DNA of 64,000 nucleotides from Amycolatopsis solani (GTDB taxonomy: Bacteria > Actinomycetota > Actinomycetes > Mycobacteriales > Pseudonocardiaceae), in assembly GCF_033441515.1 (NCBI RefSeq), contig NZ_JAWQJT010000003.1, positions 1,984,001 through 2,048,000 of the forward strand. The letters run 5' to 3'. The notes below the pieces were generated by a model that was given only the letters and a program-made list of their open reading frames with translations, was not told the origin of the DNA and did no database searches. The translations under genes and the position numbers were made by a program. Shown one piece after another: positions 50,451 through 59,009 of this stretch (positions are counted from its first letter, which is position 1; each line of letters begins with the position of its first letter).

Positions 50451-53400
50451 CTACGCGCCGATGCCGATGGCGAACACGTGGAGTGCGCCGCCGTTGACGT
50501 TGTCCGGCAGCGTCACGCTCGCCACCGTCTTGCCCGCGTCGAGGGTGATCGGGTTGGTGCCGAACACCATCGTGCGGATCTGCTGCGGGTCGCTGCCCGC
50601 GGCGTTGCGGTACGGCGTGGACAGCACGATCCGGTTGCCGAACGACGGTTGCGCGCCGCCGCCACCGAGGGTCCAGTCGGAGAACCCGATGGTCGCGGTC
50701 GACTTGGTGCCGTCGGTGTAGGTCACCGTCAGCGTGCCGGACGCGTTCCCGTTGGACGCCGAGCCGAGCAGCGCGAGCCGCCCGCTCCCGCTCACGTTCA
50801 CCGTCTGGCCGCCGGCGACGACGTTGTCCGGGTCGCCCGCCGGGAACGACGGCCAGGTGAACTTGATGCCGTCACTGGTGACCGTGCCGCCCGGGGTCGC
50901 GCCGGCCGCGGCCAGCGCGTCGGCCGAGTAGCTCCAGCCGCCGCCGTCGAAGTTGGCCGCGCCCGAGTCCGAGTCCGGGGAGATGCCGGCGTTGTTCACC
51001 GTGGCCAGCCAGCTGTTCGGCTGGGCCACCAGCACCGTCAGCACCGCCTGCGTGCTCGCGAGCCCCGGCGACGAGAACGTCACCGGGATGCGGCGGGCGC
51101 CGTCGGCGAGGCCCGCCGGGACGCTCACCGTCAGGTCGGCGTGCGCCTTGCCACCGGCCGGGACGGCGATGCTGCCCGACGACGGCGTCAGCGTGATCCC
51201 GTCGACGCTGCCCGCGCTGTAGGTCCAGGTCCGGGCGGTGCCGGACAGGTCCTGGACACCCACCGACGCCGTCGACGTCGACCCCGCGGGCGTCACCGCG
51301 CGCGCCGGGTCCACAAAGGACAGGCTCGGCCTCTCCTGCTCGCGGAACGACGGCGGCGCGTCGGCCGCCGCGCTGCCCCACGCGGTCGCCGTGGCGGACC
51401 GCGTGTAGTCGAGCGTGCCGCCGCTGGAGATCAGCGCCTCCGGCAGCCACGACTTCGAAGCCGCGCCGCCGTTGACCTTCAGGCCGCCCACGTAGTCGCC
51501 GGTGCCCGGCGCGTTGATGGTGACCTTCTTGCCCGAGCCGGTGGTGAGCACAGCGCGGGAGAAGCGCGGCGTGACGAGCAGCGTTTCGGCGCGGCCCGGG
51601 ATCTCCGGGTAGATGCCGAGCGCCGACCAGACGTACCAGGCCGACATCTGGCCGAGGTCGTCGTTGCCGATCAGCCCTTCGGGACGCGGGTTGTACAGCT
51701 CGTCCATCGAGCGGTGCACGATGGCCTGGGTCTTGGCCGGCGCGCCCGCGTAGGAGTACACGTAGGGCGCGTTGGAGTTCGGCTCGTTGCCCATGAAGGC
51801 GTAGGGCTCCTGCGTGCCCGCGTTCAGGTCGGTGAAGAAGGTGTCCAAACGGGACTGCGTCGCGGTGTTCCCGCCGAACGCCGTCACGACGCCGCCGAGG
51901 TCGTAGGGCACCATCCACTCGTACTGCGCGCCGTTGCCCTCGACCCAGCCCTGCGAGCTGGCGGGGTCGTAGGTGCCGGCGAACGAGCCGTCCGCGTTGC
52001 GCGGCTGCAGGTGGCCGGTCCCCGGGTTGTAGAGGTTCTGCCAGTTCTGCGCGCGCTTCATGAACGTCGTGTACGTCGCGCTGTCGCCGAGCCGCTTCGC
52101 GAACTGGGCGATGGAGAAGTCGGCGCTGGTGTACTCGAGCGTGTCCGCGCCGGCCCCCGGCACGTACCCGAGCTTCTGGTAGTCGTCGAGGCCCGGCCGC
52201 TCGGTGTAGCCCTGCGTCGGCTGGGTGGCGCCCTTGATCATGAGCAGCAACGCCTTCTGGGCGTCGAAGTCACGGGCGCCGAAGGCGTACGCGCTGGACA
52301 CGATGATGTGGTACGGGTCGCCGTTCATCACGCCGGTGTAGTCGTTGGCCACCGTCCAGCGGTCCCACGACCCGCCCTGCTCGGCGTAGGCCATCATCGA
52401 CCGGACGATGTCGGACGTCTCCTTCGGGTCGATCGTCGCCAGGAGGGGGACCTCCGAGCGGTAGATGTCCCAGCCGGAGAAGTTCGTGTACATCGCGTGG
52501 CCCTTGTCGGCCTGGTGGATCCGGCCGTCGAAGCCGGGGTACCGACCGTCCACATCGGAGAAGACGTTGGGCTGGATCAGCGAGTGGTACAGCGACGTGT
52601 AGAACGTCGTCAGGTCGGCGTCGGAGCCGCCGGTTACGGCGATCTTGCCGAGCTGGTCGTTCCACGCCTTCCGCGCGCCCGCGGCCACGGTGTCGAACGA
52701 CTTCTTGGTGTTTTCGGCCTTGAGGTTGGCCTTCGCGCCGTCGACGGACACGAAGGACAGTCCGACCTGGACGTTCACCTGCGCGCCGTTGAGGTTCGCG
52801 AAGGTGACGTACCCGCCGCTGCCCGGCCCGGACACGGTGGTGTCCTGCTGCTTGGCCGTCGCGGTGCGCGCGATCGACGCGTTGACGCCGTTGGGCTGCG
52901 CGACCTTCGCCTTGGCACCACCGGTTTCGGCGGACTTGCCCGGCGTCACGGCGCCGTTCTTCCAGGTGCCGATCGACGCGAACGGCGTGTCGAACTTGGC
53001 CGAGAAGTAGACGCGGTAGCTGTTCCGCGCGCCGCAGAAGCGGCCGCTCGTGGCCCAGCCGCTGATGGTGTCCTTGCCGATGGTGATCGACGCGTCGTCG
53101 GTGCCGTTGACCGAACCGGACGTGTTCACCAGCAGCGTCGAGGACGCGCCGGCCGGGTAGGTCACGCGCGCGGAGCCGGTGCGCTGGGTGGCGGCCAGTT
53201 CGACCTTCGCTCCACTGTCGAGGGTGACGTCGTAGGCGCCGGCCGTCGCGTGTTCGTTGGCGTGCGAGAACTTCGACGTGTAGTGGGACGGATCGGTCGC
53301 CGGCGAAGTCGTCACTTCACCGACATAGGGGATGAACGGGATGTCCTGGTAGGTCGAACAGCCCGCGCCCGAAAGGTGCGTGAGGCTGAACCCGGTCAGG

Positions 53401-53681
53401 GCGTTGTCGTCGTAGAAGTACCCGCCGGGCTGGGATTTCACCGTGTCCGGGCTCCACTGGACCATCCCGAAGGGAGCGACCGCACCCGGGAACGTGTTGC
53501 CGGCACCGCCCCCGGTGCCGTGGTCGGCGCCACCGGGACGGGTGCCCACGAAGGGGTTGACCCACTTCGCGAAGTCCGTGCTCGTGGCGGCCGCGGCGGG
53601 CACAGCGGGAGCCACCGCTGCCGTCACCGCCAAGGTCAGGAAAGCTAAACCGGCTCTGAAGCGCACTCGCGCCATAGCCAT
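50451..53681 (-). CDS. Secreted GH92 alpha-mannosidase with C-terminal modules (second copy)
   Basis: A 1076-residue exported GH92 exo-alpha-mannosidase. Signal peptide 1-32 (FLTLAVTAAVAPAVPAAAA). The GH92 region (about 36-790) has WVNPFVGTRPGGADHG, FSGWDIYRSEVP, EGNGAQYEWMVPYDL and GNDDLGQMSAWYVWSALGIYP. It is followed by an NEW3-like domain (about 800-890, ADLTVSVPAGLADGARRIPV) and a C-terminal carbohydrate-binding-like module beginning NSWLATVNNAGISPDSDSGA. The added modules distinguish it from the first copy and may bind mannan or glycoprotein. ATG 53681 (or 53675) starts it. Upstream carries a LacI-type operator one base from the perfect palindrome. Confidence 0.95.
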   Translation of the reverse strand: MAMARVRFRAGLAFLTLAVTAAVAPAVPAAAATSTDFAKWVNPFVGTRPGGADHGTGGGAGNTFPGAVAPFGMVQWSPDTVKSQPGGYFYDDNALTGFSLTHLSGAGCSTYQDIPFIPYVGEVTTSPATDPSHYTSKFSHANEHATAGAYDVTLDSGAKVELAATQRTGSARVTYPAGASSTLLVNTSGSVNGTDDASITIGKDTISGWATSGRFCGARNSYRVYFSAKFDTPFASIGTWKNGAVTPGKSAETGGAKAKVAQPNGVNASIARTATAKQQDTTVSGPGSGGYVTFANLNGAQVNVQVGLSFVSVDGAKANLKAENTKKSFDTVAAGARKAWNDQLGKIAVTGGSDADLTTFYTSLYHSLIQPNVFSDVDGRYPGFDGRIHQADKGHAMYTNFSGWDIYRSEVPLLATIDPKETSDIVRSMMAYAEQGGSWDRWTVANDYTGVMNGDPYHIIVSSAYAFGARDFDAQKALLLMIKGATQPTQGYTERPGLDDYQKLGYVPGAGADTLEYTSADFSIAQFAKRLGDSATYTTFMKRAQNWQNLYNPGTGHLQPRNADGSFAGTYDPASSQGWVEGNGAQYEWMVPYDLGGVVTAFGGNTATQSRLDTFFTDLNAGTQEPYAFMGNEPNSNAPYVYSYAGAPAKTQAIVHRSMDELYNPRPEGLIGNDDLGQMSAWYVWSALGIYPEIPGRAETLLVTPRFSRAVLTTGSGKKVTINAPGTGDYVGGLKVNGGAASKSWLPEALISSGGTLDYTRSATATAWGSAAADAPPSFREQERPSLSFVDPARAVTPAGSTSTASVGVQDLSGTARTWTYSAGSVDGITLTPSSGSIAVPAGGKAHADLTVSVPAGLADGARRIPVTFSSPGLASTQAVLTVLVAQPNSWLATVNNAGISPDSDSGAANFDGGGWSYSADALAAAGATPGGTVTSDGIKFTWPSFPAGDPDNVVAGGQTVNVSGSGRLALLGSASNGNASGTLTVTYTDGTKSTATIGFSDWTLGGGGAQPSFGNRIVLSTPYRNAAGSDPQQIRTMVFGTNPITLDAGKTVASVTLPDNVNGGALHVFAIGIGA

Positions 53682-53710
53682 CGCCTCTCACGTCGTCAGC
53701 GCAACCGAAT

Positions 53711-53810
53711 GACAACCTTGTCGCGCAGTCGGTCGAACCGGGCCACCTTGGGCAGCGGTTCACCTGATCGTCAAGGGTCCTCGTCAAGACCTGTCCGCTT
53801 CCGGACAGCG
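53711..53810 (-). promoter_or_regulatory. Promoter and LacI-type operator of second GH92 gene
   Basis: Minus strand: -35 TTGACG (53769-53774), 18-base spacer, -10 CAAGGT (53745-53750), and operator GACAAGGTTGTC (53711-53722; one mismatch to the perfect palindrome), 30 bases before the ATG. An upstream inverted repeat CTGTCCG-CTTC-CGGACAG (53791-53808) is shared with the other GH92 promoter. Confidence 0.75.
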
Positions 53811-53870
53811 TGATCAGCCATCTGCCCTACGACGTCGGTAGCCGAATCGGCACAATCCACGCACGAGGCG

Positions 53871-53924
53871 TTGACAAGACATCGGGTCGTGGCGTTCAAT
53901 CCCGGTCACTATGACAACGTTGTC
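53871..53924 (+). promoter_or_regulatory. lacI-type promoter with operator over the start codon
   Basis: -35 TTGACA (53871-53876), 18-base spacer, -10 TTCAAT (53895-53900), predicted transcription start a few bases before the ATG (53911), hence a nearly leaderless mRNA. The perfect 12-bp palindrome GACAACGTTGTC (53913-53924) covers codons 2-5, an ideal autorepression site. Confidence 0.8.
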
Positions 53925-54963
53925 TCCACCCGGCCGTGACCGGGACGGTGCCGCGCGCACCGCGAGCAGGCGGGCCACGATGAGCGACGTGGCCCGGCTG
54001 GCGGGCGTCAGCATCAAGACCGTCTCGCGCGTGGTCAACGACGAGCCCGCCGTGCACCCGGACACCGCCGAGCGGGTCATGGCCGCCATCGAGCAGCTGG
54101 GCTTCCGGCGCAACCTGGGCGCGCGCAACCTGCGCCGCGGGTCGACGACCGGCACCATCGGGCTGATCGTCGAAGACGTCGGCAACCCCTTCTACTCCGA
54201 GCTGAACCGCGCGGTCGAGCGGATCGCGACGTCGTTCGGGCGCCAGGTGCTCACCGGCTCGTCCGAGGAGAACTCCGACCGCGAGCGCGAGCTCGTCCTG
54301 GAGTTCTGCGCGCGGCGGGTGGACGGCATCCTCGTCGTCCCGGCCGGCCTGCAGCACGGCTACCTCGTGCCGGAGATGCGTGCGGGCACGCCAGTGGTGT
54401 TCATCGACCGCCCGGCCGGCGACATCGTGGCCGACACGGTGCTGGTCGACAACCTCGGCGGCACCATCGAAGCCGTCACGCACCTGGCGAAGCACGGCCA
54501 CCGGCGGATCGCGTTCCTCGGCGACAGCCCGGACATCTTCACCGCGGCCGAGCGCCTGCGCGGGTTCCGCGAAGGGTGCGTGCGCAACGGGATCTCCTAC
54601 GACGAGTCGCTCGTCTCCATGCGCACGCCGACGCAGGAGTACATCGGCGACGCCGTGAAGCGGCTGCTGCACGGCCCGGACGCGGCCACCGCGGTGATCG
54701 CGGGCAACAACCGGGTCGCCGTGCACGTGCTGCGCGCGCTGGCCCACGCCGACCACCGGCCGGCGATGGTCGGCTTCGACGACTTCGAGCTGGCGGACCT
54801 GCTCGACCCGCCGGTCACCGTGATCGCGCACGACGTGAGCGCGCTCGGCCACGCCGCGGCCGAACTGCTCTTCGCCCGCGTCCAAGGAGACCAGTCCCCG
54901 CCCAGAAAGGTAGTCCTGCCCGTGCATCTCGTCGCCCGTGGTTCCGGTGAGGTCGCCCCGTGA
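53911..54963 (+). CDS. LacI-family regulator of mannoside utilisation
   Basis: A 350-residue LacI/GalR repressor. The HTH is at about 23-70 (MSDVARLAGVSIKTVSRVVN, hinge FRRNLGARNLRRGSTTGTIG in part), followed by a periplasmic-binding-type ligand domain (IGLIVEDVGNPFYSELNRAV, DGILVVPAG, MVGFDDFELADLL). ATG 53911 is used because promoter spacing and the operator fit it; ATG 53980 (residue 24) is an alternative. It is the first gene of an operon with manA and a sugar ABC importer, and GACAACGTTGTC-like sites occur before both GH92 genes, so it probably senses mannose or a derivative. Confidence 0.93.
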   Translation: MTTLSPPGRDRDGAARTASRRATMSDVARLAGVSIKTVSRVVNDEPAVHPDTAERVMAAIEQLGFRRNLGARNLRRGSTTGTIGLIVEDVGNPFYSELNRAVERIATSFGRQVLTGSSEENSDRERELVLEFCARRVDGILVVPAGLQHGYLVPEMRAGTPVVFIDRPAGDIVADTVLVDNLGGTIEAVTHLAKHGHRRIAFLGDSPDIFTAAERLRGFREGCVRNGISYDESLVSMRTPTQEYIGDAVKRLLHGPDAATAVIAGNNRVAVHVLRALAHADHRPAMVGFDDFELADLLDPPVTVIAHDVSALGHAAAELLFARVQGDQSPPRKVVLPVHLVARGSGEVAP

Positions 54964-55997
54964 CCCTCGAACCGATCCGCCTCCCGGCCAACCAGCCACC
55001 GCAGTTCTACCGCGGCGGCGACGCCATCGCGGCGCTGCGCGGGGCGTCTTCCGACAAGAAGTTCGGCCCGGAGGACTGGGTCGCGTCGGTGAGCACCATG
55101 TTCGGGCAGGACACCAACGGCCTCACCCGGCTCCCGGACGGCGCCTGGCTGCGCGACGCCGTTCTCGCGAACCCGAACGGCTGGCTCGGCGCCAAGCACG
55201 TCGAGGCGCTCGGGACGTCGACCGGCCTGCTGGTCAAGCTGCTCGACGCGGGCCAGCGGCTGCCGGTGCACTTCCACCCCGACGACACCTTCGCGAAGCG
55301 GCACTTCGACTCGCACTTCGGCAAGACCGAGGCGTGGATCGTGGTCGGCACCTACGGCGACGACCCGCGCGTCTACCCCGGCTTCAAGGAGACCCTGTCG
55401 AAGGCGACCGTGTCCGAGTGGACGCGGGAGCAGGACGTGCCGTCGATGCTGGGCGCGCTGAACAGCGTCCCGGTCACCGCGGGCGACACCGTCTACATCC
55501 CGGCGGGCCTGCCGCACGCGATCGGCGAGGGCGTGTTCGTCGTCGAACTGCAGCAGCCGACGGACTTCTCGCTGACCATCGAGTGGCGCGACTTCCTCGC
55601 CTCGCCCGAAAAGGGCCACCTCGGCCTGGGCTTCGACACGGCGATCGAGGCGCTGGACACCTCGGGCTGGGACGCCGGGCGCCTGGACACCATCATCAAG
55701 CGCACCGCCGGGGACAACGGTTCGACGGTCGACCTCCTGGCCACCGGTTCGGAGCGGTTCTTCCGAGCCGACCAGCTGCGCACCGACGAGACGACAACGT
55801 TGTCATCGGACCCGTCGTTCGCGGTGCTGGTCGTGCTCGACGGCGAAGGCACCCTGCGCACCGAGCACGGCGGCGAGTACGCGCTGGCGAAGGGCGACAC
55901 CTACGTCGTCCCGTTCGACGCCGGCCAGACCGAGCTGTCCGGCACGGCGACGGTGATCCGCTGCCGCCCGCCGGCGCCGGAAGAGAGGAACGGATGA
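54960..55997 (+). CDS. manA: Class I mannose-6-phosphate isomerase
   Basis: Interconverts mannose-6-phosphate and fructose-6-phosphate in the cytosol. The 345-residue cupin has zinc ligands in RLPVHFHPDDTFAKRHFDSH and GKTEAWIVV, and the later PAGLPHAIGEGVFVVELQQPTDFS. GTG 54960 overlaps the LacI stop (GTGA) and its own stop overlaps the ABC gene start (ATGA), so the operon is tightly coupled. Codons TTTL near residue 279 form a perfect copy of the LacI operator inside the gene. It connects mannose released by the GH92 enzymes to glycolysis if a kinase acts elsewhere. Confidence 0.93.
   Translation: MTLEPIRLPANQPPQFYRGGDAIAALRGASSDKKFGPEDWVASVSTMFGQDTNGLTRLPDGAWLRDAVLANPNGWLGAKHVEALGTSTGLLVKLLDAGQRLPVHFHPDDTFAKRHFDSHFGKTEAWIVVGTYGDDPRVYPGFKETLSKATVSEWTREQDVPSMLGALNSVPVTAGDTVYIPAGLPHAIGEGVFVVELQQPTDFSLTIEWRDFLASPEKGHLGLGFDTAIEALDTSGWDAGRLDTIIKRTAGDNGSTVDLLATGSERFFRADQLRTDETTTLSSDPSFAVLVVLDGEGTLRTEHGGEYALAKGDTYVVPFDAGQTELSGTATVIRCRPPAPEERNG
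55793..55804. promoter_or_regulatory. Perfect LacI-type operator inside manA
   Basis: GACAACGTTGTC, identical to the site at the lacI start codon, lies within the manA coding region 190 bases before the ABC transporter genes. It encodes Thr-Thr-Leu-Ser, the same as the LacI N-terminus. It may be an auxiliary operator or roadblock. Confidence 0.65.
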
Positions 55998-56758
55998 GCG
56001 AAATCCTCCTGGAAGCGGTCGACCTGACCAAGCACTACGGCTCCGTCGAAGCCCTGCGCGGCGCGTCCTTCCAGGCCCGCGCGGGCGAAGTGACCGCGCT
56101 GATCGGCGACAACGGCGCCGGCAAGTCCACTTTGGTCAAGTGCCTCTCCGGCGCGGAGCAGCCGACGTCGGGGAAGATCCTCCTCGACGGCGCCGAGGCG
56201 CACTTCGACTCGCCGACCACCGCGCGGCGCCTCGGCATCGAGACCGTCTACCAGGACCTCGCCGTCGCCCCCGAGCTCGACCCGGCGGCGAACCTGTTCC
56301 TGGGCCGCGAAATCCACCGCAAGGGCATCCTCGGCAAGCTCGGGATGCTCGACAAGGCCGAGATGCGGCGGCAGGCCATCGAAGAGTTCCAGCGCCTCGG
56401 CGTGACGCTGCAGAGCACCGACGTCCCGATCGGCGCGCTGTCCGGCGGGCAGCGCCAGAGCGTCGCCGTGGCCCGGTCGGTCGTGTGGGCGTCGAAGGTC
56501 GTGTTCATGGACGAGCCGACCGCGGCCCTCGGCGTCGTGCAGCGCGAGCGCGTGCTCGACGTCATCAAGAAGGTGCGCGACAAGGGCATCGCCGTCGTGC
56601 TGATCAGCCACAACATGCCCGAGGTGCTGTCGGTGGCCGACCGCGTCGAGGTGCTGCGGCTCGGCAAGCGCGTCGCCCGGTTCACCGGGCCGGACACGAA
56701 GCTCGAGGACCTCGTCGCCGCGATGACCGGGGCGCTCGTGCAGGAGGAGGCCGCGTGA
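55994..56758 (+). CDS. Sugar ABC transporter ATP-binding protein
   Basis: A 254-residue single-domain ATPase of the carbohydrate-uptake-2 family: Walker A GDNGAGKST, signature LSGGQRQSVAVARS, Walker B VVFMDEPTAALG. Unlike RbsA it has one nucleotide-binding domain, the FrcA-like form. ATG 55994 overlaps the manA stop. With the permease and binding protein downstream it forms a ribose/fructose/mannose-type importer in the predicted mannose operon. Confidence 0.95.
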   Translation: MSEILLEAVDLTKHYGSVEALRGASFQARAGEVTALIGDNGAGKSTLVKCLSGAEQPTSGKILLDGAEAHFDSPTTARRLGIETVYQDLAVAPELDPAANLFLGREIHRKGILGKLGMLDKAEMRRQAIEEFQRLGVTLQSTDVPIGALSGGQRQSVAVARSVVWASKVVFMDEPTAALGVVQRERVLDVIKKVRDKGIAVVLISHNMPEVLSVADRVEVLRLGKRVARFTGPDTKLEDLVAAMTGALVQEEAA

Positions 56759-57798
56759 GCGCGCCCACGAAGGAAATCCAGGAAACGCCGGAGGCCGGCT
56801 TCGGCAAGCGGCCGCTGGGCAAGCGGCTCGTCGGCGCGAACACGTTCTGGATCGCGCTGGTGCTGCTGGCGCTGATCATCGTCTTCAGCGCCCTCGCGCC
56901 GGACGCCTTCCCGACGCTGTACAACTTCCAGCTGCTGTTCATCGAGACGTCCGTGCTGCTGGTGCTCTCGGTCGGCATGACGTTCGTGATCATCACGTCC
57001 GGCATCGACCTGTCCGTCGGCTCGGTGCTCATCTTCGCGGGCATGGTCGGCGGGCGGACGATGGAGGCGATGTCCGGCGGGAACGCGGGACAGGCCGGCT
57101 GGGGCGTCATCGTCGTCGGGCTGGTCGTCGCCATCCTGGCCGGGACGGTGTGGGGCCTGATCAACGGCTTCCTCATCGCCGTGGCCGGCATCCCGCCGCT
57201 GATCGTCACGCTCGGCACCATGGGCGCGGCCCTCGGCGCGGCGCTGCTGATCAACAACGGCAGCGACGTGCGCACGGTGCCGGTGATCCTGAACAAGCAG
57301 CTCGGTGCCGGCACCTCGCTCGGCATCGTGCCGAACCTGGTGCTGATCGCCGTGGTGATCACCCTGGCCGGGGCGTGGCTGCTGCACACCACGAAGTTCG
57401 GCCGCTACACCTACGCGATCGGCTCGAACGCCGAAGCCGCGCGGCGGGCGGGCATCGGCGTCACCGCCCACCTGATGAAGATCTACACGCTGACCGGCTT
57501 CCTGGCCGGGCTGGCCGGGTTCCTCTCGCTGGCGTACTACAACTCGACCACCATCACCGGGCACACCAGCGACAACCTGAACGCCATCGCGGCCACCGTG
57601 ATGGGCGGGACGAGCCTCTTCGGCGGCGTGGGCACGGTGCTGGGCACGGTGATCGGCGTGTTCATCCCGGCCGTGCTCAAGAAGGGCTTCAACATCGTCC
57701 AGGTCCCCGACTTCTGGCAGATGATCGCCGTGGGGGCGGTCCTGATCGCGGCCGTCTGGTTCGACCAGCGCCGGCGACGGCAACGCAACTCCCGCTGA
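56755..57798 (+). CDS. Sugar ABC transporter permease, RbsC-like
   Basis: A 347-residue membrane subunit with about ten hydrophobic segments. Family features: SVGMTFVIITSGIDLSVGSV, GLINGFLIAVAGIPPLIVTLGTM, AIGSNAEAARRAGI (EAA-like loop) and AATVMGGTSLFGGVGTVLGTVIG. GTG 56755 overlaps the ATPase stop (GTGA). Forms the homodimeric channel of the importer; sugar identity set by the next gene. Confidence 0.95.
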   Translation: MSAPTKEIQETPEAGFGKRPLGKRLVGANTFWIALVLLALIIVFSALAPDAFPTLYNFQLLFIETSVLLVLSVGMTFVIITSGIDLSVGSVLIFAGMVGGRTMEAMSGGNAGQAGWGVIVVGLVVAILAGTVWGLINGFLIAVAGIPPLIVTLGTMGAALGAALLINNGSDVRTVPVILNKQLGAGTSLGIVPNLVLIAVVITLAGAWLLHTTKFGRYTYAIGSNAEAARRAGIGVTAHLMKIYTLTGFLAGLAGFLSLAYYNSTTITGHTSDNLNAIAATVMGGTSLFGGVGTVLGTVIGVFIPAVLKKGFNIVQVPDFWQMIAVGAVLIAAVWFDQRRRRQRNSR

Positions 57799-57826
57799 GT
57801 TCCCCGAGTACAAAGAGGTGCTTCCG

Positions 57827-58810
57827 ATGAACTTGACCAAGACGCTCGTCGCCGCCGGAGCGCTGGCTTCGGCCGTCGCGCTGCTCACCGCGTGCTCCGG
57901 CACGGTCGGCGACTCGGGCGGCGGCAGCCAGGCCGGCTCCAAGAAGCTGGCACTGGTCCCCGGCGTGCAGGCCGAGCCGTTCTACATCTCGTTGCAGTGC
58001 GGCGCCGAAGCCGAGGCGAAGAAGCTCGGCTACGAGCTGACCACGCAGGCGCCCCAGAAGTTCGACGCGCCGCTGCAGACCCAGCTGGTCAACGCGCTCG
58101 GCGCGAACCCGCCGGCCGCGCTGCTCATCGCCCCGACCGACGACACCGCGATGCTGGGGCCGATCCAGCAGGTGAAGAACCGCGGCGCGAAGATCGTCGA
58201 GGTCGACACCGCGCTGAAGGACACGAGCGTCGCGGCGTCGTCGATCTCCTCCGACAACGCCGCCGGCGGCAAGCTCGCCGCGCAGACCATGGCGAAGCTG
58301 GCCGCCGGCAAGTCCGGTTCGGTGCTCGTCCTCGACACGATCGCCGGGACGTCGACGACCGCCGCGCGCGCCAAGGGTTTCGAGGACGAGCTGAAGAGCA
58401 CCCCGAACCTCAAGTCCATCGGCGTCCAGTTCACCCAGAACGAGCCCGACCAGGCCGCATCGAAGGTGACCGCGGCGCTGGCCGCCAACCCGGACCTCAT
58501 CGGCGTCTTCGCGACCAACCTCAACACGGGTGAAGGCGCGGCGACCGGTCTCCGCAACGCGGGCAAGGTCGGCGCGGTGAACCTGATCGGCTTCGACGCC
58601 AGCCCGTCCGAGGTCGAAGGCCTGAAGAACGGCCAGTACCAGGCCCTGATCGCGCAGGACCCGGCGTCGATCGGCACCCAGGGCGTGCAGCAGGCCGTGG
58701 CGGCGATCGAGGGCAAGCCGGTGACGCGGAACCTGACCGCGCAGCTGCACTCGATCACCAAGGCGGACATGGACGCCAACTCGCAGTACTTCTACAAGCA
58801 GTCCTGCTGA
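57827..58810 (+). CDS. Sugar ABC transporter substrate-binding lipoprotein, RbsB-like
   Basis: A 327-residue exported lipoprotein. Signal with lipobox LLTACSG (Cys26 lipidated), then a Peripla_BP_4-type fold: FYISLQCGAEAEAKKLGYEL, SSDNAAGGKLAAQTMAKLAAG, LIGVFATNLNTGEGAATGL, LIGFDASPSEVEGLKNGQYQ. ATG 57827 has AAAGAGGTG upstream; a TTG three codons earlier is less likely. It presents sugar, probably mannose given context, to the importer. A hairpin follows the stop. Confidence 0.94.
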   Translation: MNLTKTLVAAGALASAVALLTACSGTVGDSGGGSQAGSKKLALVPGVQAEPFYISLQCGAEAEAKKLGYELTTQAPQKFDAPLQTQLVNALGANPPAALLIAPTDDTAMLGPIQQVKNRGAKIVEVDTALKDTSVAASSISSDNAAGGKLAAQTMAKLAAGKSGSVLVLDTIAGTSTTAARAKGFEDELKSTPNLKSIGVQFTQNEPDQAASKVTAALAANPDLIGVFATNLNTGEGAATGLRNAGKVGAVNLIGFDASPSEVEGLKNGQYQALIAQDPASIGTQGVQQAVAAIEGKPVTRNLTAQLHSITKADMDANSQYFYKQSC

Positions 58811-58817
58811 TCCGTCC

Positions 58818-58863
58818 GTCAGGGCCCTGCGAGGGGTGTGCGCACCGCTCGCAGGGTCCTGAC
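58818..58863 (+). terminator. Operon-end hairpin after the sugar importer
   Basis: A 16-bp stem (58818-58833 with 58848-58863, one G-U) and 14-base loop, starting eight bases after the stop; the sequence GCGTTTT follows at a few bases' distance. Confidence 0.8.
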
Positions 58864-58970
58864 CAGCGTTTTCACCCCTGACGATCGGTCACTGCCGGTT
58901 ACCGCGGTGGGGCAACCGCTCACCGCACGACCCGTTCCCCCGGACGGGTGTCGCCCGTCACACTCATCTG

Positions 58971-58991
58971 CACATGCATTTACACATGCAT
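58971..58991 (+). repeat. Tandem CACATGCAT repeats before the cyclase-like gene
   Basis: CACATGCAT occurs at 58971-58979 and 58983-58991, period 12, 19 bases before the ATG. Each contains the palindrome ATGCAT. Possible operator of the downstream gene. Confidence 0.6.
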
Positions 58992-59009
58992 GATCGCAGG
59001 GAGGGTGCG

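Noticed and set aside
50478..53648. A 1056-codon open frame antisense to the second GH92 gene
   Set aside because: Arg/Val/Gly-rich shadow composition with no recognisable domain; the GH92 frame is clearly the coding one.
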